Positions 21,422-31,110 of a stretch of DNA of 64,000 bases are shown piece after piece; position 1 is the stretch's first letter; each line of letters opens with the position of its first letter. Origin of the DNA: Erythroxylum novogranatense (taxonomy: Eukaryota; Streptophyta; Magnoliopsida; Malpighiales; Erythroxylaceae); contig CM057226.1 in assembly GCA_029891385.1 (NCBI GenBank), positions 10,719,225-10,783,224 of the forward strand, written 5' to 3'. The translations under genes were made by a program, and so were the position numbers. The notes beneath the pieces are model-generated. The model made no database searches. It was not told where the DNA came from and was given only the letters and a program-made list of their open reading frames with translations.

Positions 21422-23539
21422 CTAGACACCATAAACGGTAGTATTGAAGCCCATAAATAGAGCCTTCTTTACTCGTGGATCCAACTTTGATTCAATCACA
21501 TGATAATATTCGGTAGAACCAAAAATACACAAAGAATCATAATCTGTTACAGGTTTTCCAGACCATACCTCTAATGGAGTCTTGCCACCAATTGCAGATG
21601 ATGGCAAACGATTAACGAGATGTTGAGCATATATCACTGCCTCAGCCCAAAACTTTCTGCCTAACCCAGCATTAGACAACATACAACGAACTTTCTCCAC
21701 CAGTGTCTTGTTCATACGCTCCGACACTCCATTCTGTTGTGGTGTTTTTCTAACTGTAAAGTGGCGAACTATACCAGACTCTTGACATACCTCAAGGAAA
21801 GGATCACTCTTGTATTCTCCACCATTTTCTGTCCGTAGAACTTTGATCTTTCTTCCTGTCTGGTTTTCAACTTGAGCTTTCCACTTAAGAAAAACTCCAA
21901 GCGCATCATTTTTGTTCTTCATAGAAAACACCCATACTCTTCTGGAAAAATCATCAACAAAAGTGACAAAATAATGCCTACCTCCAAGAGATGGAGTCTT
22001 AGCAGGTCCCCACACATCTGAGTGCACATAATCCAAAATACCTTTAGTGTCATGGATAGCAGTGCCAAATTTCACTCTTCGTTGTTTTCCCAGAACACAA
22101 TGCTCACAAAATTCCAATTTGCAAGTCTTCGTACCTTTCAACAATCCTTGTTTGGCAAGAATTTGCAAAGATTTTTCACCTGCATGTCCCAAGCGCATAT
22201 GCCACAGCTTTGTTGCCTCTGCATCCTTCTTGCTACTAGAAGTTACTGCCGCTACTGTCCCAACAACTGTACTACCTTGGTAGTAATATAGATTATTTTT
22301 CCTTGTGCCTTTCAACATCACAAGTGCTCCCGAAGTTGCCTTAAGAATTCCATCTCGTATCATCACAACTAGACCTTTTGATTCTAAGGTCCCCAAAGAG
22401 ATGAGATTCTTTTTCAAATTCGGCACGTACCGAACATCCTTCAAAATTCTGGTGGCTCCATCATGATTCCTCAGCTTGATTGAACCTATCCCAGCTGTTT
22501 TACATGGATTTTCATTGCCCATGTAAACAACTCCGCCATCAATTTCTTCAAAATCAAAGAACCACTCCCGGATGGGAGACATATGATAGGTGCAACCTGA
22601 ATCCAGAATCCACTCGTCTGAATGGAATGTTGAAGGTGATACCACCAAAGAGACATCTGACTCTGCTTCACTTTTACATTCTACAACATTTGCATCTTGC
22701 GGAGCCTTCCCTTTCTTCTTCAACTTTGGACAGTCTTTCTTCCAGTGCCCTTTCTCATGACAGAAAGCACACTCATCTTTGGCAACTCTGCTTTTTGATT
22801 TGGATCTTCCTCTTCTTCCCTTCGACCGGCTCTGCTGACGACCTCTTGCCATAAATGCTTCATCTTCTGTAATTGCTTTTCTTTTCTTTTTATCTTGTTT
22901 TCGTAATTCATGACTATACAAAGCAGAACACACAGCATCTAAAGATACATTCTCCTTCCCATGAAGTAAAGTAGTTTCTAAGTGTTCAAATTCATCCGGA
23001 AGGGACGATAACAACATCAAAGCCAAGTCTTCATCCTCAAATTTCATATCCAAATTCAACAGGTCTGCTATTAACTGATTAAACATAGTGATGTGTTCAT
23101 TCATAGTAGTACCTGGTTGGTAATTAAATCGGAACAACCTTTTCTTCATAAGGAGCTTATTCTGACCACTCTTTTTCAGAAATTTGTCCTCCAATGCCTT
23201 CCACAATTTGTGCGCAGAAGTCTCATTCTTGAAAGCATACTTTTGCTCTCTAGACAAACATGATCGAATTGTTCCGCATGCCAACCGATTTATGATACTC
23301 CAATCCTTATCTTCTACATATTCTGGTTTCTCTTCTCCAATAGCTATGTCAAGGCCTTGTTGGAAAAGGGAATCCAAAACCTCGCCTTGCCACATGTCGA
23401 AATGACCAGTACCGTCAAATATTTCCACCGCCAACTTCATACTTGACATTGGAATCCTCTGCCATGTGGACGAGGAAGTCGATGCTGCTTGTGTCATATT
23501 TGCTGTATCCCCAGTTGCTGGTGAATTTATAGATGTCAT
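21422..23539 (-). CDS. Copia gag, protease and integrase part
   Basis: An open frame of 705 codons starting MTSINSPATG. A UBN2-type Gag (about residues 40-220) is followed by a CCHC zinc knuckle (CAFCHEKGHWKKDC, about 257-270) and the aspartic protease active site (ILDSGCTYHM, about 311-320). A GAG-pre-integrase segment follows (LWHMRLGHAGEKS … CEHCVLGKQ). The integrase has SDVWGPAKTPSLGG, then RTENGGEY and TPQQNGVSERMN. The second catalytic Asp (usual TDNGGE) is Glu here, which may abolish joining. The frame ends in FNTTVYGV followed by TAG. Sequence just past it continues the family in another frame (LESKKTIVSRDVTFDESA), which shows a small deletion near 21430. Confidence 0.93.
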   Translation of the reverse strand: MTSINSPATGDTANMTQAASTSSSTWQRIPMSSMKLAVEIFDGTGHFDMWQGEVLDSLFQQGLDIAIGEEKPEYVEDKDWSIINRLACGTIRSCLSREQKYAFKNETSAHKLWKALEDKFLKKSGQNKLLMKKRLFRFNYQPGTTMNEHITMFNQLIADLLNLDMKFEDEDLALMLLSSLPDEFEHLETTLLHGKENVSLDAVCSALYSHELRKQDKKKRKAITEDEAFMARGRQQSRSKGRRGRSKSKSRVAKDECAFCHEKGHWKKDCPKLKKKGKAPQDANVVECKSEAESDVSLVVSPSTFHSDEWILDSGCTYHMSPIREWFFDFEEIDGGVVYMGNENPCKTAGIGSIKLRNHDGATRILKDVRYVPNLKKNLISLGTLESKGLVVMIRDGILKATSGALVMLKGTRKNNLYYYQGSTVVGTVAAVTSSSKKDAEATKLWHMRLGHAGEKSLQILAKQGLLKGTKTCKLEFCEHCVLGKQRRVKFGTAIHDTKGILDYVHSDVWGPAKTPSLGGRHYFVTFVDDFSRRVWVFSMKNKNDALGVFLKWKAQVENQTGRKIKVLRTENGGEYKSDPFLEVCQESGIVRHFTVRKTPQQNGVSERMNKTLVEKVRCMLSNAGLGRKFWAEAVIYAQHLVNRLPSSAIGGKTPLEVWSGKPVTDYDSLCIFGSTEYYHVIESKLDPRVKKALFMGFNTTVYGV

Positions 23540-23599
23540 TACAGACTCAAATAATAGTATTCAATAGTACAAATATTACAAACAAGCCAATGATGAACG

Positions 23600-23611
23600 G
23601 CTCTGATACCA
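23600..23611 (-). other. Primer-binding site (initiator tRNA-Met) of the minus-strand Copia
   Basis: Minus-strand TGGTATCAGAGC, complementary to the 3' end of plant initiator tRNA-Met. It lies two bases inside the 5' LTR (LTR end …TTTTCCCAACA, then AG). Confidence 0.93.
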
Positions 23612-23613
23612 CT

Positions 23614-24243
23614 TGTTGGGAAAATCGGGTATTTTTCCCTCTAAGGTAAACAACTAGTGAAGTGAACCAATTCAGTAATACCGGGAAAGGCGCCAAACAG
23701 TCTCTAAGACAAGATACCATTCCACGTAAGATCCCAGGAAAGGGCGGAGGGGTCATAAACGGTCCCACTTAAAACCCGGCCTCCTAGATAGAAATTACGT
23801 GCACGGTGTATTTATCACAACCTAAACCCGTGTACACACACGAACAATAAATACACCCAAATAAATTGAACACAACACTACAAATATACCCGACAAATAA
23901 CATTGAATACTATAAATGCGGAATAAATAAAAGAGATAAGGAAAGAACACACCCGAAACTTGATAACGGAGTTCGGCCAATTTTGCCTACTTCTCCGAGC
24001 ACCACTTAGGCAGCCTGCTCTTATTAAGAAGAGAATACTAATCCCACATGTTGACTTTTGATGGCATAGTATTTTTGACTTTGAAGGATTTGTATTATTT
24101 TGACTTTTTTTTGGCAAAATTCCTAATCCCACATTTGATAATACTACCAATGTGGGATTAGGAATTTTGCCAAAAAAGTCAAAATAATACAAATCCTTCA
24201 AAGTCAAAAATACTATGCCATCAAAAGTCAACATAGTACAACA
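23614..24243 (-). repeat. 5' LTR of the minus-strand Copia, with hairpin U3
   Basis: 630 bp, minus-strand TGTTGTACTATG … GATTTTCCCAACA. The R-U5 half matches the 3' LTR closely. In U3, the first about 90 bases are immediately followed by their own inverted copy (24049-24134 against 24149-24233, 14-bp loop), which replaces the normal next 110 bp. The element's TSD is intact, so this is the same insertion and not a second element. Confidence 0.92.
24049..24233. repeat. Near-perfect hairpin in the 5' LTR (86/85-bp arms, 14-bp loop)
   Basis: Arm 1 runs TGTTGACTTTTGATGGCATA … CTAATCCCACATT. Arm 2 is its complement, AATGTGGGATTAG … TATGCCATCAAAAGTCAACA. The only difference seen is a T-run length change. 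The loop is TGATAATACTACC with one flanking base. Confidence 0.93.
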
Positions 24244-24248
24244 TTTTA

Positions 24249-24679
24249 ATGTTTTTTCTTAAAATTTAAATGAAATTTGTTGTTATTTATGATATTACAT
24301 TAAAGTTTTCATATAATAATACTAGTAGCCATCTAAAATATAACAATGTTAGACTTTTATTAATTATTAATATGTGGATCATCAATTTAACTTATGTCAT
24401 GTTACCATTGAATAATTGAGATTTACTAAATGCTAACGTGATCTTTAAAATAGTTTTTAAATATTAATTTAAAATGTAATTTTTAAATCCAAAATCTTAT
24501 AAAAGGTCCAAGATTGTTACTATTTTAGCACTTTTATATCTTATTCATAATGCCTTAAGTACTATTTAAGTAATGTTAGTATGTAAAGCGGTACCATAAA
24601 TAATAATAATAATATACTCAGACTTTATGAAATGTTAATATACAAATCTCACTTTGAATGTGAGCTAACTTGGTAGCAA
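24249..24679. other. No gene seen; AT-rich
   Basis: Continues the pre-insertion sequence that lies left of 18757. Very AT-rich, with a short AATAATAAT run near 24601. No open frame, and no LTR of the following truncated Copia was found here. Confidence 0.4.
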
Positions 24680-24699
24680 CAAAGGTGAATGCAATCAAA

Positions 24700-26457
24700 G
24701 ATTATAGCATAATTATGGCATATACATCTTGGTCACCAAAGTGAGAAAGGACTTAAAACTATTACAAGACAAAAGCTTCTTCTTCTTATTAAATTTAATT
24801 CACTAAGACCTTGCACTCATTGTATGGTTGGTAAGAAACATAAGGTTTTGTTTCATTGATCTCCATATAAGAGGTCAAGATACAAGTCATAATTGATTAA
24901 GAGAGAGGGCTGCACATAAATACATTAATAGCAAAAAAAGTGCTTTTCACGAGCAAGGGATGATGCACGTTCAACAAACTGTCATATGTTCTTGATTTAG
25001 TTTATAATAATGTTTGCACCATGGATTCTATAACTCTTGGTGGATTTTTATATTCTGTAACATTTATTAATGACCATTTTAGAAAAGTGTGGATGTTTGC
25101 TTTGAAGTCTAAAGACCATGTATTTATTGTCTTCAAACACTTTCTTACAATTGTTGAAAAAGAAATAGGACAACAGTTACAATATGTCAGCGTAGATAAT
25201 GGTGGTGAGTACAGGGGCTTCATTTGAATGATATTACAAGGACCACAACATTAATCTGGAGAAGATAGTGCCTAAGATTCCATAACATAACGGGGTTACA
25301 AAGAGAATGAATAGAATAACTGCTAAAAAAATTAAATGTACGCTCTCTCATGCAAAATTGTTTAAAACTTTTTAGGGTATAACAATGAGAGTATTAATTA
25401 ACCTTTCTCCTTCAATCCCTTTTGATGGCAATCTTCCTAAAAGAGTTTGGAGAGGAAATTTTGTCTCATTTGAACACTTAAGAGTGTTTGGTTGTATGAC
25501 ATTCATTCATATCCCAAACGATGAAAGATCTAAGATTGATATGAAATCCAAGCAATGTATCTTCTTAGGCTATAGTTATAAAGTGTTTCGTCACAGGTTT
25601 TGGGATCCAGTTGATAAGAAGGTTATCAAAAGTTGAGATATTATTTTCTTTGTAGACCAAACAATCAAAGATATTGAAAAAGAAGTCAAGACAATGTCAT
25701 TAGCCAGAAATGATCTTATTGCTTAGCCAATGCTTCAGAGGGGAGATATAACTTTTGATGGTGAGAATAGAGAAAATGAACTTGCACCATATGCCAATAC
25801 TGATATGTCTATTAAGCTAGTTCCACCAGAACCCTCACTACTGATTGAGCTTAAATTGAGGAGATATACTATATAGTATCGTCTTTCAAAGAGATACCCC
25901 TCACACGAAAATATGTTATTGATTGTTAGGGAAGAGCTAGAAAGCTATGAAGAGGTTGTGTCACATGAGCACAAAGATAAATGGTCGAAAGCTATGCAAG
26001 AAGAGATGCAATCCTTGCTTAAGAAGCACAAATTTGAGTCAATAAAGACTATAGGGCAATAAAGCACTTAAGAACAAATAGGTGTCCATGTTGAAAGTAA
26101 AGGAGAATAGCTCACAACCAAGTTATAAAGACTGGTTGGTTGTGAAAGGTTTCAATAAGAAAAGGGGGGGAATAATTTTAAAGATATTTTTTTCACTCGT
26201 AGTTAAGATGTCTTTGATCTAAGTTATTCTTGCGCTAGTAACTAACTTAAATTTGGAGATTGAGTAACTTGATGTGAAGACATCATTCCTTCATGGTGAT
26301 TTGGAGGACAAAAATTATATTGGACAACCTAAAGGTTTCATAGAGAAACGTAAAGAAAATCTTGTCTATAGATTGAAAGAGAGTTTGTATTGTCTTCAAC
26401 AAGCTCCTAGGCGATGGTATAAAAAATTTGACTCTTTTATGATTAATTAAGGGTAGG
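24700..26457 (+). pseudogene. Copia integrase and N-terminal RT relic
   Basis: The frame shifts several times. Integrase: TLGGFLYSVTFINDHFRKVW and VDNGGEYRG (acidic residue kept), then HNGVTKRMN (decayed), VFGCMTFIHIPNDERSK and CIFLGYSYK. RT: DKWSKAMQEEMQSLLKKH, LDVKTSFLHGDLED, and SLYCLQQAPRRWYKKFDSF at the break point. In the functional family the integrase inserts cDNA and RT copies RNA. Confidence 0.85.
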
Positions 26458-26462
26458 CAAAA

Positions 26463-28959
26463 TGTTGGGACCCGATCCGAAAATCGGATCCCAACCGAAA
26501 AACAAAAACGGATACGAAACGGATCAAACCAAAGCAAACGAATCCGACATCCAGAAACAACGAACAGAGAAACATGATCGCGTTGGAAACTTAGACTATC
26601 CAAACCCGGTATAATTTTTTTTTCTTTCTTATTCCTTGTCTTTTCATTCTTAATCACTTTATTTCATTACATACAAAATCATCATATGCTTGGATACTCA
26701 TACAAATCCCAAATCGCACTCAAATCATACTAAACTTCTTAACATTAATACCAATCTCATAAATCCATCTTTCATACATCTAAATTTTATTTTTCTTCTT
26801 TTCCAATTTATTTTCTAACGAAAATTCGGCAACATAACGACTGCATTTATCCTATCCCAAAAATTCCTGCAAAGGCAAAATACACTTCTAATATCACAAA
26901 ATCCAGAATCATCGGACTCTCCCGTCCGGAATCCAAACACCAGCAAACAAACACAATCTTAGATCTAAACACTTCAATCAAATTCCCATATCAATTAACA
27001 ATATATATTCCCAAAATCATACACAATTTCATATACAATTTCCAAAATCATTTACAATCACGGAATTCAAAATCCGTACATCGACCTCTTCATTCTTTTA
27101 CATCAACCTAATATACACAATTTCATACAAACTTCATAAATCATATACATACATGGCAATTCGCCATATTCAATCTTAATACCAAAATCTCAATTTGCAC
27201 AAAAATCCAAATAATACAAAATCGAATCAAACGTCTTGATACTCTTTCATCCGATCTCCTGCACGAAACCTGGAGATAGGGATGAAAGGAGAGAGCTTCA
27301 AGCTCGTGGATAATATATTTATAAATTGAAACATAAGCGAAAATTATCTTTTCAAAATTTTCAAACATTTCCCATTCGGAAATTTATCCAAAAACCCATT
27401 TTCAAACTTTCCAAAACATTCATAAACAGTTTCCGAAATTCATGATTGAAAATTCACTTTCTCATTTCTCAAATTCTCAAACTTTTTACCAATCATGCAC
27501 AACTTTAAACATGAATGCATCACATAGCACATAAACAAAATCAAAACTACATAACATAATGAATGGTTTGATGTTGGACCCACACCCTACCCGTAGGTGT
27601 TTGCGAGTTATATTGCGGCGTGTGTTTCATGGGTTATACTGCGGCATCCAACACAAATCACAATAACACATTAAATGGTTTGGTTTGGTCCATAACAGAC
27701 GTCGCACACTTCGCAGATAGCGGTCATGTGCAGCCGTGAAGGGAATCCGTGATCGGAACTCCATGCCACTAGCGGGCAGCCGGGAGAAGGCTATAACAAG
27801 TAGAGACAGTGCACTGACTGACAAAGGACCTGACCAAACCCACGTAGCACATAAGCAAAATGGAATTTCAGATTGCCCGAAGGCACTTTTCAAAATCTTA
27901 ATTTTCTTTAATTTTTCAAATCATAACATCAAATTGTGTCAAAAAGCTTGACACATGCATATTCCACATATACAATCATATTCAATTAATCAATTAATCA
28001 CATATAAATCAATCGCATAAACATGAATGCAATTATTTCTTTCACACATAAATCAAAACATATATAGTTTCATAAAACACATTGCTCAAATTGTCTAAAA
28101 CATGATTTTCATAAATCTTGTATTTTCTAAAAATCATTTCTAATGAAGGAAATTAATCTTTCAAAATCATAATATTCAAACATTTTTATAAACATTCATT
28201 TATCAAAACTTTGCTTCTTGAATTTTCAAATTCACATTTTTAGCTTAAAATTCAATAAATAAATATACTACCCACCTTATTTCCATGCTAGCATCTTGTC
28301 CAATGCTTCAATTTGACTTTTGCTTCTCTCTTCCAATTTAACAAAACCTAAACCATAATCATTCAAATTCACATCATAAATAACATAATCTTCAAAATTA
28401 ACTTAGGAATTCACCAATTTACCATAATTCCAAGCTATCTAACTCACCAATTTACAAAAACCCTAATTCACCAATTTGGCCTAAACCAACTTATCCAAAT
28501 TCAATACCATAAATTACAATTTCTTCAAATTTGATTTCATAATTCACAAACTCATCATATTTCAAGCCATCTTACTTCAACAATTTCTAAAAATCCCAAA
28601 ATCCCCCAAATTCTAAATTGAACCTAAATCAATTCAATCAAATTTGATATCACAAAAATCATAATTACTCAAATTGAGCTTAGGAAACATCAATTCCCCA
28701 CATATTCAAGCTATTTCAATCTCCAATTTTGAAAATCCCCAATTTTCAAAATTGGCCTAAACTAATTTACACAAATTCCATATCATAAATCACAATTTCT
28801 TCACAATTGATTTCATATTTTACCAATTCATACTAGTATTGATGATTCTACACCATTAATTCACAAAATCCCCAAATTTCAAATTAAGCCTAAACCCCCA
28901 ATTTACAATTTTTCAAATTAAACTTCACCTAAAGCATAACCATCAAAATTAACTTAGGA
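26463..28959 (+). repeat. Left arm of the foldback (family A LTR, forward)
   Basis: Contains family landmarks: GTTGGAAACTTAGACT at about 26582, GGTATAATTTTTTTTTC, a GATCTCCTGC…GGAGATAGGGATGAAAGG hairpin-like block at about 27253-27290, and a GC-richer block at 27570-27850. From about 28340 on there are degenerate CAATTT/CTAAACC repeats. The arm ends in ACTTAGGA (28952-28959). Frames at 27141-27951 are not genes. Confidence 0.9.
27572..27653 (+). repeat. 82-bp block bounded by TGTTGGA/TCCAACA inside the arm
   Basis: Begins TGTTGGACCC and ends ATCCAACA, imitating the element's own termini. It contains two similar about 22-bp phrases (TTGCGAGTTATATTGCGGC and ATGGGTTATACTGCGGC). The complement is present in the right arm (about 32430-32515). 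No target duplication seen, so its origin is unclear. Confidence 0.6.
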
Positions 28960-31110
28960 TATCTCAAATTCATCACTAATTCAAGCCATTTAAAGCAACA
29001 ATTTCACAAAACCCCAACTTTCAAATTTGACATAAACTCCAATTTTCAATTAATCCAAAATTAAACATAATCATAGTCTAATCTCTTCAAATAATCATAG
29101 ATAAACTAAATCCATAACCATTCCAAGCTTAATCAACCATCAAACAAATCAAAAACTCAAGCTTTCTCTCTCTTACCTTCTCTCTCTAATTTCGGATTTC
29201 ACCATGTTGCAAGCTTCCATGTTCTTCCTCCTCCTCTTTGCTCTTAAAACTAACGAAAATCACTTAGAAAACCATGAAAAAATCGAACTTACCTTGCTCT
29301 CTCAGGAACTCCCTTCTTCTTCTCCTTCTTCGTTTCTTCTCTTCTCCTTCTTATTTCTTTCTTTTATTTGCTCTCATTTTTCCAGAAACTTCGTGCTTCC
29401 TCTTGAATAAACGACAGCCTCCCATGTGTTTCTGCCATGTCACTTAAAATGGTGCCAAAATGACCAAGTTACCCTCACTTATTTGCCTATTTCCCAAAAT
29501 TGCCCCTGCAGGAACTTGAAAAACTGACTACTTGCGTCCTGTTTTCAAGCATCTAAACGAAATAATTTGGACAAACTTTCTTCTTGAAAATTGTTCCTCT
29601 AGATCATACGAATCCAACGCCACCGACTGCGCTCAATTCAGATCTAAAACGAAGAAGTTATAGCCGAAATACTATAGGACATTCACAAAATCCGAGACTG
29701 AACATTAACATAACTTCAGTCCAGAAATTAACAATCTTAGGGATGAAATTAAATTTCGATCCCTTAACAAGAGTTGTAGCCCTATATCTTAATTTTATTT
29801 TCCCTCAAGAAGCAACTCAATAGGAGTTGTACATCTCCCAAACTTTGCAAAATACCGATCCATGTTCAAAAAATTATCCCACTTATAACCTATAACCCAA
29901 TCTCTTACCTTGGTTCAATCAATTTCTTTCCATTTAATCTCCTAAAAATCATAATATTCCATAACAATGAAATTAAATGTCTTAGGAATCCAACGCTTTG
30001 AGAATCAAATCAATCGGATGTCGGAAGAAGGAATTATAAGCAAAAGATTACGAAAGGGATCGGATAAAGAAACAAAGTAGCGGAACTTCAAAACCGAACT
30101 TTTCAAAAATCATATCTCTCGATCCCGAACTCGGAATTTGACAAATTTGGTGTCAATAAAAATATCAAAGGAAGCTCTACAACTTCCCTGAAGTACTCAA
30201 AATCAAATTATGTCTCAAAAGAGGTCAAAAACTCAATCAAAGATTCTGTCCAAAACAACTTTTCCTAAACGACTTCCAATTTTTAATCACTCATAACTCC
30301 TAGCCCCGATATCGAAAAATTGCAAACTTTATATCAATGGAAAGATAAAAACATCATCTAAAACTTTCGTGAAGACCACTTATTCTAATTCAAACTAAAT
30401 CCGTACGACGAGTGGCCTCGAAGCATAGAACACACAAATCTATACTTAATAGCATTTTCAAAACAAAGCATATCTTCAGAAATTCATATCTCTCAATCCC
30501 GACATCAAAAAATAGCAAACTTTATATCCAAGAAAAGCTCTCGACAGAGGCTACAAGTTTCATGTTGATCATTTTCTCAAATTTGACCTAAATCAAAAAG
30601 TCAACTTTTTCTTCAAAAAGTCAAACTTCCAAGCTAACTTTGACTTATCATAATTCTCACTCCCGATATCAAAAAATATCAAACTTTATGGCTACCGAAA
30701 GCTCTTGACATAAACTACAAGTTTCCAGAATATCATTTTCTCAAATTCTCCCAAAATCAAAAAGTCAACTCTCAAGTCAAACATTTTATCTCCAAAAGTC
30801 AAACTTTCTAAATTATTCAAAATTTCACACTTTTTCTTTTTAATTCTTACTATTTACCTTCATTTCAATCAACTCATCCACTTTCTTCTCATAATCCATA
30901 TAAGTTCACTCAAATATCAAAGTCCTCAAAATTAAACAATTCTTTTCTCATAATTTTTTTTTCATCAAATTTCCTTAAATTCATAATTTTCTCACCAATT
31001 TCTTTCTCACTTAAATTCATTTTAATATTTATAATTTTCATCAAAAGTTTGGGGTCCAACTACACCACATTCACTATTATATCACTTCACTATATCCACA
31101 ATTCAATATG
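28960..31110 (+). repeat. Central (single-copy) part of the foldback: rest of the LTR and linker
   Basis: Continues the forward LTR (29200-29400 CTCCTCTT-rich; 29590-29830 single copy of the 185-bp repeat type; 30100-30830 four degenerate about 140-bp repeats around CCCGATATC(A/G)AAAAA…CAAACTTTAT). It ends in AAAAGTTTGGGGTCCAAC at 31060, the expected LTR 3' end apart from the last base. The next 50 bp (31061-31110) are not LTR and contain no obvious PBS. Confidence 0.8.

Larger units (their letters stand above)
18762..24243 (-). mobile_element. Ty1/Copia retrotransposon, complete structure, minus strand, TSD TTTTA
   Basis: A 5.48 kb element bounded by LTRs (3' LTR 18762-19404, 5' LTR 23614-24243) and perfect TTTTA duplications (18757-18761, 24244-24248). 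An initiator-tRNA-Met PBS and a polypurine tract are in the expected places. Gag, protease, integrase, RT and RNase H occur in Copia order. It is nearly intact but disabled by two reading-frame breaks (near 21430 and 21150) and an altered integrase acidic residue. The two LTRs differ structurally in U3, because the 5' LTR contains a hairpin in place of about 110 bp of normal sequence. Confidence 0.95.

Noticed and set aside
23600..23611. tRNA gene suggested by tRNA-like TGGTATCAGAGC strings
   Set aside because: Only the 12-base primer-binding complement is present next to LTRs. No cloverleaf.
29204..29410. Leader-like peptide frame MLQASMFFLLLF in the foldback element
   Set aside because: Pyrimidine-tract frame inside the LTR. 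The same region in other family copies is not open.
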